Source of the DNA: Corynebacterium glyciniphilum AJ 3170
GTDB taxonomy: Bacteria > Actinomycetota > Actinomycetes > Mycobacteriales > Mycobacteriaceae
Assembly: GCF_000626675.1 (NCBI RefSeq)
Contig: NZ_CP006842.1
Coordinates: 2,852,001-2,916,000, forward strand
Length of the DNA: 64,000 nucleotides
Direction of reading: 5' to 3'
Shown: piece after piece, positions 35,006-43,583 of the stretch
Position numbering within the stretch: the stretch's first letter is position 1
How the letters are laid out: every line of letters starts with the position of its first letter
Position numbers and translations under genes: made by a program
Notes under the pieces: generated by a model
Seen by the model: the letters and a program-made list of their open reading frames with translations, nothing else
The model's database searches: none
What the model was told of the DNA's origin: nothing

Positions 35006-35170
35006 ATGACCGCTACATCACGTTCACTGACCACGACCACCAAGCCATAGGCTGGCCCCACCCTTCTGGTTGTTTCGCTGGCATGTTTGGTGTGGTCACT
35101 GTTTAATCCGTTTGGTCTGGTGCTTTCTGTGATAGTGCTGTACCTGGCTATTCGCACGGCACGGCGGTGA
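35006..35170 (+). pseudogene. Small membrane-protein gene interrupted by an amber codon
   Basis: From ATG 35006 (GGAG 8 nt upstream) the frame reads MTATSRSLTTTTKP, then TAG at 35048-35050. It continues in the same frame with AGPTLLVVSLACLVWSLF and FGLVLSVIVLYLAIRTARR to TGA at 35168. The second part is a convincing two-helix, Arg-ended membrane segment, so this looks like a 54-codon gene killed by one point mutation. Readthrough or a sequencing error are the alternatives. Confidence 0.5.
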
Positions 35171-35315
35171 CAAAATCAGCATCTACTCTGCGTATGCCGC
35201 AGCGGCCATAGCCATGCCCGATAAACAGGGCGACAATGCTGACGATGAGCGGCCACAGAACCACAGCGAATTCCTCGACTGCCATTCCCGGCGTACTGCC
35301 TGAACCGCCGGTCAT
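35148..35315 (-). CDS. Possible 55-residue membrane peptide
   Basis: Reads MTGGSGSTPGMAVEEF followed by one strong hydrophobic segment (VVLWPLIVSIVALFIGHGYG) and a polar tail. No clear ribosome-binding site. It overlaps the 3' end of the amber-interrupted gene by 23 bp on the other strand. Too short to be sure; hydrophobic composition is the only support. Confidence 0.3.
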   Translation of the reverse strand: MTGGSGSTPGMAVEEFAVVLWPLIVSIVALFIGHGYGRCGIRRVDADFVTAVPCE

Positions 35316-35575
35316 TTCTCAGGCTCACCGCGCCGTACCTCCGCAAGGAGCCTAACCTGGCCGCTGGCCTAAAGGTCAGGCCATCCGTCCCCGCTCTTTC
35401 ACCTCGTGCGTGACCTGCCTGGCGCCACTAGACCGGAACGGTCTGCTCTATCGTCCGAGTGCCCATACTTACCGCGCCGAACAGCAGCATCCAGCAGATG
35501 ATCACCTCGATAACATCGAGCATCCTGTATGTCGGCGATGAGGACGTTGTCTGCTTCGACGTCCAGCTCTGTCCG
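35316..35575. other. Gene-poor stretch 3' of the pentapeptide-repeat gene
   Basis: Contains a perfect dyad AGACCG-GAA-CGGTCT (35430-35444) that could end transcription. A 31-codon minus-strand frame (35428-35523) encodes MLDVIEVIICWMLLFGAV and a polar tail, with no proper ribosome-binding site. I see no other gene here. Confidence 0.4.
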
Positions 35576-36310
35576 CTAGTCGACGATGGCGATCCCGAGG
35601 TGTTTCGCGAACAAACTAGCCAGGTTTATAGCTTGGCTCGTCGAGATGGTCGTGCCCTTCATCGCATCGATACCACCGATCGCTTGGAGATCCACGCCAC
35701 GAAGGTCCACATCCCACAGCACGGCGTGATCGAGTCGCAACGTCTGCACCGTACAGTCCTCAAAAGCCATGCGTTCAACCTTGGCATCTGTCAGATCGAG
35801 TTCATCGATTGCACAACCAGTGAATTTCACGTCACGCATCTGTGCCGAGCGGAGATTGATGAACATGAGCTTGCTGTCCACGATGTGCACGGCACGAAGG
35901 TCGGCGTCGAAGAGCTCGACAGCGCCCAGGCGGGAGTTAGCGATGTGGACATCGCTCCAACCACTCCTCGCCGCGGCCAACGTCGGCGCGTTCAGGCGGT
36001 CCAACCGGCTCTCGCTGAACCGTGCCGCCTGGAGTTGTGCCTCACCGGCCTGCACGCCGATCAGCTCGCATTCAACGAAGCTGGCCCCGGCCAGGTTGCT
36101 GTCACCAAAGTCGACATCGGTGAACCGCCGAGCTTCGTAGTGCTCCCCGCCGTGGACGTCCCCACCCTCGGCCGGGACGAGAGAAGGGAGATTCAACGGA
36201 CCGATCTTCGGTGACCTGACCTTCGGGCCTCTGGTAGGCAAAATATCCTCCTCCGGGGCTGACCCCCTGTATGGATGCTGATGATGTCTGCGCCACGGAA
36301 AACGCGTCAT
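35576..36310 (-). CDS. Pentapeptide-repeat protein
   Basis: A 244-residue protein. Residues about 60-225 are consecutive pentapeptide repeats of the A(D/N)LxX kind with central Leu/Phe/Met (for example FTDVDFGDSNLAGASF, LRAVHIVDSKLMFINL, LWDVDLRGVDL), expected to form a right-handed quadrilateral beta-helix. The first 35 residues are basic and unrelated. Some relatives mimic DNA and protect gyrase from quinolones; others have no known role. Nothing in the neighbourhood points to one. ATG 36310 lacks an obvious ribosome-binding site. Confidence 0.85.
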   Translation of the reverse strand: MTRFPWRRHHQHPYRGSAPEEDILPTRGPKVRSPKIGPLNLPSLVPAEGGDVHGGEHYEARRFTDVDFGDSNLAGASFVECELIGVQAGEAQLQAARFSESRLDRLNAPTLAAARSGWSDVHIANSRLGAVELFDADLRAVHIVDSKLMFINLRSAQMRDVKFTGCAIDELDLTDAKVERMAFEDCTVQTLRLDHAVLWDVDLRGVDLQAIGGIDAMKGTTISTSQAINLASLFAKHLGIAIVD

Positions 36311-36416
36311 CGGGTGGAGACATTCTCACACCCTGATGCCAGAATCTGCCATATTTGGCTACATGATCGTCTCCCAGGGGACACGGCGTACGCATGTCCC
36401 TTGCTAAAGTGCCGAG

Positions 36417-37640
36417 ATGCCACCCACCCCCACGACGACCGACCGGCACGCACGCCGGGCCGTGGCCGCACTCTTCCTGACCAACGGCGCGGTGTTCTCC
36501 AACCTCATTCCCCGCTTCCCGGAGATTAAGGCCGACCTCGGGATGAGCAACGCCATCTACGGTCTCGCTGTCATCGCCTTTCCCGTCGGGGCGATTATTG
36601 CAGGATTGGCCGCAGCTCCTCTGGTCCGTCGGTTCGGCTCAGCCAACGTCGCGGTCGCGGGCACGATCGGCACGAGCCTTGGCGTGCTCGGTGCCGGAGC
36701 GGCACCGACCCTCTGGTTGTTCGTCACCGCCCTCTTCATCGGCGGTGCCATGGATGCCGTCACCGATGTCGCCCAGAACGACCACGGGCTGCGCGTCCAA
36801 CGTCGATACGGTCGCACGATCATCAACTCCTTCCACGCGGTCTGGTCTCTCGGGGCGGTCCTCGGCGGAGCGATGGCGGCAGCGGCCATCGCCGTTGATC
36901 TGCCCCGTCAGGTACACCTCGCTCTGTCCGCCGCGGTGTTCTCCCTGGTAGCGGTCATAGCACTGCGCTACTGCCTTCCGCCCTCCGACGGCGGGTCCGA
37001 CACGGCACCCGCCGCCGTCGGTGACGTCACGCCGGCTCCCGCGACGTCCGACGTCGGCCGCCGTGCACCGCTCTCCGGCCGCTTGGTTGCGGTGCTGACT
37101 GCGCTGGTCCTCATCGCCGTCGCCGGTGCACTCGTTGAGGACGCCGGCATGTCCTGGGCGTCGCTGTACATCACCTCGCTCGGCGCCCCTGGTTCCGTCG
37201 CCGCGACTGGATTCGTGGCGCTGGTCGCCGCACAGTTCGTCGGACGCCTCATCGGGGACGGCATGGTCGACCGCCTGGGACAACGCACTGTGGCTCGCCT
37301 CGGCGGCACGGTAGCAGCCGTAGGAATGGGCCTTGCGCTGGCATTCCCCACTGTCCCTGGCACCATCGTCGGCTTCGCCGCCGCCGGTTTCGGTGTCGCC
37401 ACGTTGATCCCGGCCGCGATGCAGGTCGCTAGTGAGCTGCCCGGACTCCGCCCCGGAACCGGGCTCACCGTCGTCTCATGGCTGATGCGGGTGGGCTTCG
37501 TCGGCTCCCCGCCGCTCGTCGGTCTGATTGCTGACGCCGCGGGCCTGCGCGTGGGGCTTCTCGTCATTCCCCTCGCCGGGGTCACCGTCATCGTCCTCGC
37601 CGGGGTCCTCCGCGGACGACAGACAGAGCGGAGCGGATGA
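36417..37640 (+). CDS. MFS transporter (YbjJ-like)
   Basis: A 407-residue protein with 12 predicted helices. AVFSNLIPRFPEIKADLGMS at the start and the QNDHGLRVQRRYGRTIINSFHAVWSLGA block resemble the YbjJ/fucose-permease-like MFS branch. Substrate unknown. TAAAGT ends 6 nt before the ATG and there is no ribosome-binding site, so the mRNA is probably leaderless. Just upstream GGGACA-11-TGTCCC (36378-36400) is a possible operator. Confidence 0.85.
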   Translation: MPPTPTTTDRHARRAVAALFLTNGAVFSNLIPRFPEIKADLGMSNAIYGLAVIAFPVGAIIAGLAAAPLVRRFGSANVAVAGTIGTSLGVLGAGAAPTLWLFVTALFIGGAMDAVTDVAQNDHGLRVQRRYGRTIINSFHAVWSLGAVLGGAMAAAAIAVDLPRQVHLALSAAVFSLVAVIALRYCLPPSDGGSDTAPAAVGDVTPAPATSDVGRRAPLSGRLVAVLTALVLIAVAGALVEDAGMSWASLYITSLGAPGSVAATGFVALVAAQFVGRLIGDGMVDRLGQRTVARLGGTVAAVGMGLALAFPTVPGTIVGFAAAGFGVATLIPAAMQVASELPGLRPGTGLTVVSWLMRVGFVGSPPLVGLIADAAGLRVGLLVIPLAGVTVIVLAGVLRGRQTERSG

Positions 37641-37692
37641 AGCCACACGACATCTGTTAGCCTTCATGAACTACCCGGCCCCCGCTGTACCC

Positions 37693-37712
37693 TGGCCGGA
37701 CGACGCCGGCCA
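37693..37712 (+). terminator. Short hairpin between the MFS and PTS genes
   Basis: TGGCCGG (37693-37699) and CCGGCCA (37706-37712) form a 7-bp stem with a 6-nt loop, 53 bp after the MFS stop and 20 bp before the PTS start. Terminator or 5'-leader structure; no T tract. Confidence 0.4.
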
Positions 37713-37732
37713 CCACCGTTGAGGAGCATGAC

Positions 37733-39766
37733 ATGGAATATGAACAGGTGATGACCCCCATCCCGGGTACGGTCATCAGGATGACGGATGTCCCGGACCC
37801 GGTCTTCGCCAGAGAGGCGATGGGTGGTGGCTTCGGCATCACCGACACGGCGGGCGGCGATGTCTGCGCCCCCGTCAGCGGAAAAGTGATCATGGTGGCC
37901 AAGACGGGCCATGCTGTGGGGATCACGACGGACGCCGGTCTCCAGTACCTGGTGCACCTGGGCCTGGACACCGTTGAGCTGGAGGGCCGTCCCTTCACCG
38001 TCGACGTCGCCAAGGGCGACCGGGTCGAGGCCGGGCAGAAGATCGCGACGATGGATGTCGACGAGATTGTGTCGGCGGGAAAGTCCACCACGACCGTGGT
38101 GGTCGTGACCAACTCGAAGAAGTTGGTCGACCACGTCGACGTTACCGTCGGGGACGCCGCACTCGGCGACACCGTGGCCGAGGTGTACCTGACAGCGTCG
38201 CAACCGTCGGAAGTGACGGCGGCGGAGGAAACTGCGGAGCCAGCAGAGGCGGCTGATACAGAGGCAGCACCGTCGCCGCAGCGTCCTGCCGACCTCACCG
38301 GTTTCGACGCCACCGCCTGGGACATCATCAACGGTATCGGCGGCGCGGAGAACGTCCGTAGCGTCACGCACTGCATCACCAGGGTGCGTTTTTACCTGAA
38401 GGACGGCAACCTCGCCGATGATGAAGCCGTCGCCGATCTGGACGGTGTCATCGACGTGGTCCGCGCCGGTGGGCAGTACCAGGTGGTGATCGGTGCCGAC
38501 GTCGAGGACGTCTACGAGGCGGTCAGCGACCAGCTCGGCACCGAGGGCGACGACACCGCAGCCAGTGATGCACCAGAGAAGGAACGCCCCACCACCGTGC
38601 TGGGCTGGGCGAAGTACGGGTTCTCCGAGCTGATCGGCGTGATCACCGGTTCCATGATTCCGGTGATCGGACTGCTGGCCGCCTCCGGCATCATCAAGGG
38701 GATCCTGTCACTGCTGCTGACATTCGACGTCATCGTCGAAGAATCCAACACGTACCAGATCATCAACGCGATGAGCGACGCGGTGTTCTTCTTCCTGCCG
38801 ATCTTCGTCGGTTTCACCGCGGCCAAACGCCTGGGGGCGGACCCGATCATCGTGTCGATCATCGGCGGCGTGCTGTGCTACCCGAGCCTGGTGGAGATGT
38901 CGGAGACCGAGGGCGACAGCGCGCTGCTGGGCATGTCGCTGAACTCCGACTTCTTCGGCATCCCCTTCCATGTCGCCGGCTACTCCTACTCCATCTTCCC
39001 GATCATCGTGGCCGCATGGCTGGCCTCGGTGATCGAACCGTGGCTGAAACGGGTTATCCCGAACACGGTGCGCATGATCTTCGTGCCGCTGTTCGAGGTC
39101 GTCATCGTGTCGCTGGCCATCCTTCTGATTCTGGGCCCTGTGGTGATGTTCATCTCCACCGGTATCGCCAATGCGATCCAGGGACTGTACGACCTCTCCC
39201 CCACGGCTTCCGGCATGGTCATCGGCGCGCTCTACCAGTCGCTGGTGATCTTCGGTCTCCACTGGGCGGTGATCCCGCTGGTCGCGCAGGATATCGCGGC
39301 GAACGGCAACTCCTACCTCAACGCCATCATCTCCGCGACGATGGTCGCCCAGGGTGGCGCAGTGCTGGCGGTGTTCATCAAGACGAAGATCGAGAAGATC
39401 AAGACACTGTCGGGCCCGGCGGCGATCTCCGCGTTCTGCGGCATCACCGAGCCGGCGATGTACGGCGTGAACCTGAAGTATGGACGCGTGTTCATCATGG
39501 CGTCGATCGGTGGTGCGGTCGGCGGTCTGCTCACCGGGATGTTCAACGTGAACATGTGGGGCTTCACCGGCGCGTTGATCGGCTTCACGTCTTTCGTGAA
39601 TCCGGCGGACGGCGTGGACAGCAGCTTCTGGGGTTATCTCATCGCCTCTGCGGCTGGCCTGTCCGTTGCCTTCGTGCTGACCTGGTTCTTCGGGTTCAAG
39701 GACTCCGACGTAGACAAGGGCCGCGAGGTGAAGAAGGTCCGGCTGGGCCGACGCGAACCGAACTGA
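37733..39766 (+). CDS. PTS permease EIIABC, glucose/beta-glucoside family, domain order A-B-C
   Basis: A 677-residue protein. EIIA (about 1-150) has the phospho-His in LVHLGLDTVEL. EIIB (about 190-265) has the phospho-Cys in VTHCITRVRFYL. EIIC (about 290-655) has about 10 helices with the family signature FCGITEPAMYGVNLKYGR. It imports and phosphorylates a sugar, likely a beta-glucoside, sucrose or trehalose-type disaccharide. BglF-type proteins usually run B-C-A; here EIIA comes first. AGGAG lies 6 nt before the ATG. No hydrolase or antiterminator gene is adjacent. Confidence 0.93.
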   Translation: MEYEQVMTPIPGTVIRMTDVPDPVFAREAMGGGFGITDTAGGDVCAPVSGKVIMVAKTGHAVGITTDAGLQYLVHLGLDTVELEGRPFTVDVAKGDRVEAGQKIATMDVDEIVSAGKSTTTVVVVTNSKKLVDHVDVTVGDAALGDTVAEVYLTASQPSEVTAAEETAEPAEAADTEAAPSPQRPADLTGFDATAWDIINGIGGAENVRSVTHCITRVRFYLKDGNLADDEAVADLDGVIDVVRAGGQYQVVIGADVEDVYEAVSDQLGTEGDDTAASDAPEKERPTTVLGWAKYGFSELIGVITGSMIPVIGLLAASGIIKGILSLLLTFDVIVEESNTYQIINAMSDAVFFFLPIFVGFTAAKRLGADPIIVSIIGGVLCYPSLVEMSETEGDSALLGMSLNSDFFGIPFHVAGYSYSIFPIIVAAWLASVIEPWLKRVIPNTVRMIFVPLFEVVIVSLAILLILGPVVMFISTGIANAIQGLYDLSPTASGMVIGALYQSLVIFGLHWAVIPLVAQDIAANGNSYLNAIISATMVAQGGAVLAVFIKTKIEKIKTLSGPAAISAFCGITEPAMYGVNLKYGRVFIMASIGGAVGGLLTGMFNVNMWGFTGALIGFTSFVNPADGVDSSFWGYLIASAAGLSVAFVLTWFFGFKDSDVDKGREVKKVRLGRREPN

Positions 39767-40009
39767 CGGTTCTGCGGGGACGGTGGACTGACGGACCCGC
39801 CGCTTGTGGCTGGGTTCTTACTGGCCTGCCTCAACACCGAACTCCGCACCAGACGTCGTCAGGAAGATGATCGCGCAGTCCGCCGTCCGTTTGAGCGATA
39901 TCTCAGGGAGCACCACAGCGGATTCTTCGTCTATCACTGGTTGACGGGGACGCGACGGCTGTTTCGCCACAGTACCGGATCGTATTTAGCACAGTGGTTG
40001 GAGTGAAGT

Positions 40010-40402
40010 ATGAAGGAAAATATCGCCAAAGCCCTGATCCTCGCTATCGAGTTCGTCGTCGCTGTTGTGTTTGTCGTTCTGACCAGCCGCAGAGAAGGCT
40101 CAATTACCACCGACGACGTAGCTTACTGGCTGAACATGGGAGCGTTCTGGTCAGTGTGCGCCTTCCTTGTCTCACTGGCTCTTATCCTCATCCCGAGGCA
40201 ATTCCTGTGGATCGATGCGATCGTCGTTGTCATCATGCTCGCCCTCTCGGTGTGGGGGCAGATCCCTGACTCCGGGCCGAACTTCGGGAAAGGCTTCGCG
40301 TGGACGCTGGCCCCTGGGATACTCATCGGGTCGGCAATCACGTTGATCTACAAGGTTGGTTCGCTGGTGTTGTCACGCTCCCCGCGCCGGAACACCGCGT
40401 AG
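40010..40402 (+). CDS. Small membrane protein, paralogue of the one at 34524
   Basis: A 130-residue protein with four hydrophobic segments. It begins MKENIAKALILAIEFVVAV and ends in a basic tail (SRSPRRNTA), and aligns along its whole length with the protein 5.5 kb upstream. Differences are scattered, indicating an old duplication rather than a recent copy. ATG 40010 has GGAG 6 nt upstream. The last 55 bp overlap a minus-strand small ORF. Function unknown. Confidence 0.75.
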   Translation: MKENIAKALILAIEFVVAVVFVVLTSRREGSITTDDVAYWLNMGAFWSVCAFLVSLALILIPRQFLWIDAIVVVIMLALSVWGQIPDSGPNFGKGFAWTLAPGILIGSAITLIYKVGSLVLSRSPRRNTA

Positions 40403-40542
40403 CTGATACCCAGCATCGCAGCGACACCCACCGCCGTCACAGCAACGGCCAACAACATAATGGCGAGAACCTGCCCATCGACCAGGCGCGCAACCGCCAC
40501 GCCGCCGGTCGCCACAATCAGGCCCGCCAAGGATGCATTCAC
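40348..40542 (-). CDS. Possible 64-residue membrane protein
   Basis: From GTG 40542 the frame gives two hydrophobic segments (SLAGLIVATGGVAVARLV and VLAIMLLAVAVTAVGVAAML) and a basic/polar C-terminus. No ribosome-binding site is evident. It lies 127 bp downstream of the membrane-protein gene at 41053-40670, behind a hairpin. Frame choice rests on hydrophobicity only. Confidence 0.4.
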   Translation of the reverse strand: MNASLAGLIVATGGVAVARLVDGQVLAIMLLAVAVTAVGVAAMLGISYAVFRRGERDNTSEPTL

Positions 40543-40651
40543 TCGTGCGAACTTTGCGCGGCGGGGGCGGGGGTCGGGGCCGTCGATGCCGGTGGCAAGA
40601 AACTTGCGACACGTCGTCCTGTTTTCGACGGAACGGACCGCACCCCTGTCG

Positions 40652-40667
40652 CCCCTCGAGCGAGGGG
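40652..40667 (-). terminator. Compact perfect hairpin after the 127-residue membrane protein gene
   Basis: CCCCTCG (40652-40658) and CGAGGGG (40661-40667) pair perfectly, 2 bp beyond the stop codon of the minus-strand gene ending at 40670. It probably limits transcription into the small gene beyond. No T tract. Confidence 0.5.
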
Positions 40668-40669
40668 TA

Positions 40670-41053
40670 TCAGCGGCGCGATAAATCGCGCTGTACCTCG
40701 TCAATACGAATAGGAAGCAGAAAATGCGCAACTCCAATGACCAGGATCGAGATCCGTACGAAGTCAGATGGCCAAACCACAGCGGCGATCGAAACGAAGC
40801 CATAGAAAAGGTTCGTTCGTACGACCCCGACAAATGTTGCGGGAGCGTTGATCGCCGTATGCAACGCCATGACCAGACAGACGACGTAGAGAGCACCATA
40901 GGCATACGGGTACCAGTTGTGCTGGAGGAAGCTGTCCCAACCACCCTGCGACTGAATCGTGGCAGATGCACCGATCGCCAGTCCTGAAAAGAGCAAATCG
41001 ACGACCGGCCGGTAGCCCCTCTGGCTACTGCCACCAAACGTGCGAAGCATCAT
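40670..41053 (-). CDS. Hypothetical membrane protein, four helices
   Basis: A 127-residue protein with hydrophobic segments at about 18-32, 48-66, 75-95 and 98-115; the N-terminus is short and basic (RTFGGSSQRGYR). TACCGT ends 7 nt before the ATG at 41053, matching the leaderless promoter layout of many genes here and supporting both gene and start. I do not recognise the family. It reads away from the tRNA, 225 bp from it. Confidence 0.65.
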   Translation of the reverse strand: MMLRTFGGSSQRGYRPVVDLLFSGLAIGASATIQSQGGWDSFLQHNWYPYAYGALYVVCLVMALHTAINAPATFVGVVRTNLFYGFVSIAAVVWPSDFVRISILVIGVAHFLLPIRIDEVQRDLSRR

Positions 41054-41233
41054 GCTTTCGACGGTACAGAACGCGCCCGAACCAAAACTCGAGTGGAGGA
41101 GCGGACTGAAAACCTACAGGTGGACCTGTGACATCAGCGTCACCGAGATCAGTGCACTCCTGGTGTACGTGGCCAAGGAGCGCGCCATTTATCGGGCGGC
41201 TAGCGGCAGCTGTGCACAGCAGACGCTGTAATC

Positions 41234-41252
41234 CCGGAGATTAACTCTCCGG
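41234..41252 (-). terminator. Terminator of the tRNA-Thr gene
   Basis: CCGGAGA (41234-41240) and TCTCCGG (41246-41252) form a 7-bp stem with a 5-nt loop. On the minus strand it comes 26 bp after the tRNA 3' end and is followed by GATTACAG. Confidence 0.65.
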
Positions 41253-41278
41253 AATCGCAGCATTCCCCCTGCTCACAG

Positions 41279-41351
41279 AGCTGGAGACGAGACTTGAACT
41301 CGCAACCTACGGTTTACAAGACCGTTGCGCTACCGATTGCGCCACTCCAGC
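41279..41351 (-). tRNA. tRNA-Thr (anticodon TGT)
   Basis: Folds as a full cloverleaf on the minus strand: acceptor GCTGGAG with CTCCAGC, anticodon loop CTTGTAA carrying TGT, and T loop TTCAAGT. CCA is not encoded. It reads ACA codons. Confidence 0.95.
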
Positions 41352-41515
41352 GGAAACCGACGGTGCGTCAACACCGCCCACGGTGTCGCCACCGGGTTTC
41401 AGCCGACGACTCTATCAGCAGCGCAGCCCCCTGATCGAATCAGGATCATCTACCGTAGAGTGTGGCCGGAAAGAACGGCAGACAGCACCAGGCTGGTGAG
41501 AGGACGGGGAGTCGA

Positions 41516-43129
41516 GTGAGCGGTGAGAACAGCGGTGATGACCGTGGTGAAAGCAAGCGCCTCACATCGCTGAGGAACAAGGTGTCCGCGATGCTGTTCA
41601 GCGGCAACAGGTCAACCATTGACACCATCCGTACCGCACCACCACCGTCGCCGTTGGCCCCTGTCGATTTGACCGACACCGCCCAGGTCCACCTGGTGAT
41701 GGACACCGCCGCACGCATCGGAGATCTCCTTCTGTCCGCCGGAACTGGCAACACGGACGCCAAGGCTCAGGTGAAGGCGGTGACCTCGGCGTACGGCCTC
41801 TACGGCTGCCACGTCGACATCACCCTGAACACGATCACCATCTACTCGCCGTCCACGGATTCGACGACCCCGATCAGCACGTTCCGGGTGGTGCACGCCC
41901 TCAACAGCGACTTCTCCCGCCTCACCGAAGTCGACCGCCTCATCCGGTCCATCGTCAACGGCGCCACCGAACTCGAACTCACCCGCAAGATTCTCACCGA
42001 CATCGAGACCAGTCCCCCGCCCTACCGCATCCGGTGGGCGACGCTGGCCTGGGGCGGGTTCGCCGGCGCGGTGGCGCTGATGCTCGGCGGCGAGCCGCTC
42101 GTCGCCCTCATCGCCACGATCACGTCGATCATCATCATGGCCACGAACGTGTGGTTGGCGTCGAAGTCTCTGCCACTGTTCTTCCAGAATCTCACCGGCG
42201 GCATCATCGCCACGATCCCCGCCGCGCTGACCTTCAGCTTCGCCCGGGCGCTGGATCACTATCTATCGCCGTCACTGGTGATCGCCTCCTGTATCGTCGC
42301 CATGCTCGCCGGGCTGACCCTGGTCCAGGCACTTCAGGACGGTGTCACCGGTGCACCGGTCACGTCCTCGGCACGGTTCTTCGAGACGGTGCTGATGACC
42401 GGCGGCATCATCTCCGGCATCGCGATGGGACTGATGCTCACCAGCCGGTTGGGGATCACTCTGCCACCGATCGACACGTCCAGTACCCAGGGGACCTTCG
42501 GTGGTGCAGCCGTGCAGATCCTCGGTGGCGTCGGTGCCGCGATGTTCTTCGCGATCGCGTCGTTCTGTGAACGTCGGGCATTGGTAGTCGCCACGTTCAC
42601 CGCGCTGGTGGCCTACTCGTTGTACCGGTTCCTGCAGGTCCAGCTCGGCACCGGCGACGTGACCGCCGCCGGCATCACCGCCACCTTCGTCGGCCTCGCC
42701 GGTGGTCTGCTGTCCCGCCGCTACCTCATCCCACCGCAGATCACCGCGATCGTGGGCATCACTCCTCTCCTGCCCGGTCTGGCCCTGTACCGGGGCATGT
42801 ACTCGATGCTGACCGACCAGTTCGTCGTCGGTATCTCGAATCTCGGTATCGCGTTGGCTACTGCCACTGCCCTGGCGGCCGGGGTGGTCCTCGGTGAGTG
42901 GGTCGCACGCCGGCTGCGCCGCCCCCGGATCCTGTACCGGTACAACGACCTGCGACGTCCTCCGGCGCGTCGGTCGCGTGGACGCCGCCCCGGCGGGTCT
43001 GTCACACCACCGATGCACTGGAGTGTCCTCCGCCAACGACGTGGTGGCACCCCGTGGCTCCCTGATCCCCGTCGCTCCCACCAGAGGCAGCGGGACCGGG
43101 AAAGTGCGCAGGACGGTTCGGGGAGTTAG
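41516..43129 (+). CDS. thrE: Threonine/serine exporter
   Basis: A 537-residue protein that follows C. glutamicum ThrE closely: APPPSPLAPVDLTD, AARIGDLLLSAGT and AVTSAYGLYGCHVDITLNT in the hydrophilic N-terminal domain (DUF1212-type). About ten membrane helices follow (residues about 175-480), with SLQDG-like LVQALQDGVTGAPVTSSARF. A basic C-terminal tail ends it. It exports L-threonine and L-serine. GTG 41516 is preferred: TACCGT at 41451 puts transcription start near 41463, downstream of the earlier GTG at 41462. It is divergent from the tRNA gene. Confidence 0.94.
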   Translation: MSGENSGDDRGESKRLTSLRNKVSAMLFSGNRSTIDTIRTAPPPSPLAPVDLTDTAQVHLVMDTAARIGDLLLSAGTGNTDAKAQVKAVTSAYGLYGCHVDITLNTITIYSPSTDSTTPISTFRVVHALNSDFSRLTEVDRLIRSIVNGATELELTRKILTDIETSPPPYRIRWATLAWGGFAGAVALMLGGEPLVALIATITSIIIMATNVWLASKSLPLFFQNLTGGIIATIPAALTFSFARALDHYLSPSLVIASCIVAMLAGLTLVQALQDGVTGAPVTSSARFFETVLMTGGIISGIAMGLMLTSRLGITLPPIDTSSTQGTFGGAAVQILGGVGAAMFFAIASFCERRALVVATFTALVAYSLYRFLQVQLGTGDVTAAGITATFVGLAGGLLSRRYLIPPQITAIVGITPLLPGLALYRGMYSMLTDQFVVGISNLGIALATATALAAGVVLGEWVARRLRRPRILYRYNDLRRPPARRSRGRRPGGSVTPPMHWSVLRQRRGGTPWLPDPRRSHQRQRDRESAQDGSGS

Positions 43130-43170
43130 ACTGAAGTCTTACGCCGTATCGTCTTGTAAGGGAGCAATCA

Positions 43171-43524
43171 GTGCCGCCGAAGGTCAGCGACAACCACACC
43201 ACCAGCGCAGAATCCCTGCACACCGTGGAGGAGGAGACCGCGAAGGCCGCGCAGCGGATCGTCGCCACCTACGCCGATGATTTCCTCGACGCCGCCACTC
43301 TGATGTGCATGCTCGGCGTCGAGCCGGAAGGTCTCATCCACCGCAAGGTCGCTGCGGACGCCGCCGCAGAGGAAGAGGCGAAGAACCCCAAGTCCGCAAA
43401 GAAGACCACGAAGAAGGCGACCAAGAAGACCGCCAAGAAGGCACCCGCGAAGAAGACCGCGGCCAAGAAGACCACGGCGAACAGCACGAAGTCTGCAGCC
43501 GCGAAGAAGACCACCGGCGAGTAG
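43171..43524 (+). CDS. Lys/Ala-rich histone H1-like protein
   Basis: A 117-residue protein. The first 70 residues are an acidic/neutral helical domain (EETAKAAQRIVATYADDFLD and MCMLGVEPEGLIHRK). Residues about 72-115 are built from KKTTKKATKKTAKKAP-type repeats, like eukaryotic H1 and the tail of mycobacterial HU. It probably binds nucleic acid through the tail. GTG 43171 has GGGAG 7 nt upstream. The same kind of gene stands between thrE and otsA in C. glutamicum. Confidence 0.85.
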   Translation: MPPKVSDNHTTSAESLHTVEEETAKAAQRIVATYADDFLDAATLMCMLGVEPEGLIHRKVAADAAAEEEAKNPKSAKKTTKKATKKTAKKAPAKKTAAKKTTANSTKSAAAKKTTGE

Positions 43525-43583
43525 TCTGGCGACCATACACCCGAGAACACCGACCCTCGAGCACCCTAAGGGGAGACGACGCC

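Noticed and set aside
34762..35157. 131-codon minus-strand frame
   Set aside because: Covers the plus-strand membrane protein end and the amber gene; Arg/Ser-rich with no motif or start signal.
39767..40009. Possible 66-codon plus-strand gene (from 39806)
   Set aside because: Arg-rich, no ribosome-binding site, and it runs into the real gene at 40010. I see nothing else in this gap.
41040..41231. 63-codon plus-strand frame before the tRNA
   Set aside because: No ribosome-binding site or family features; it starts inside the promoter of the divergent membrane-protein gene.
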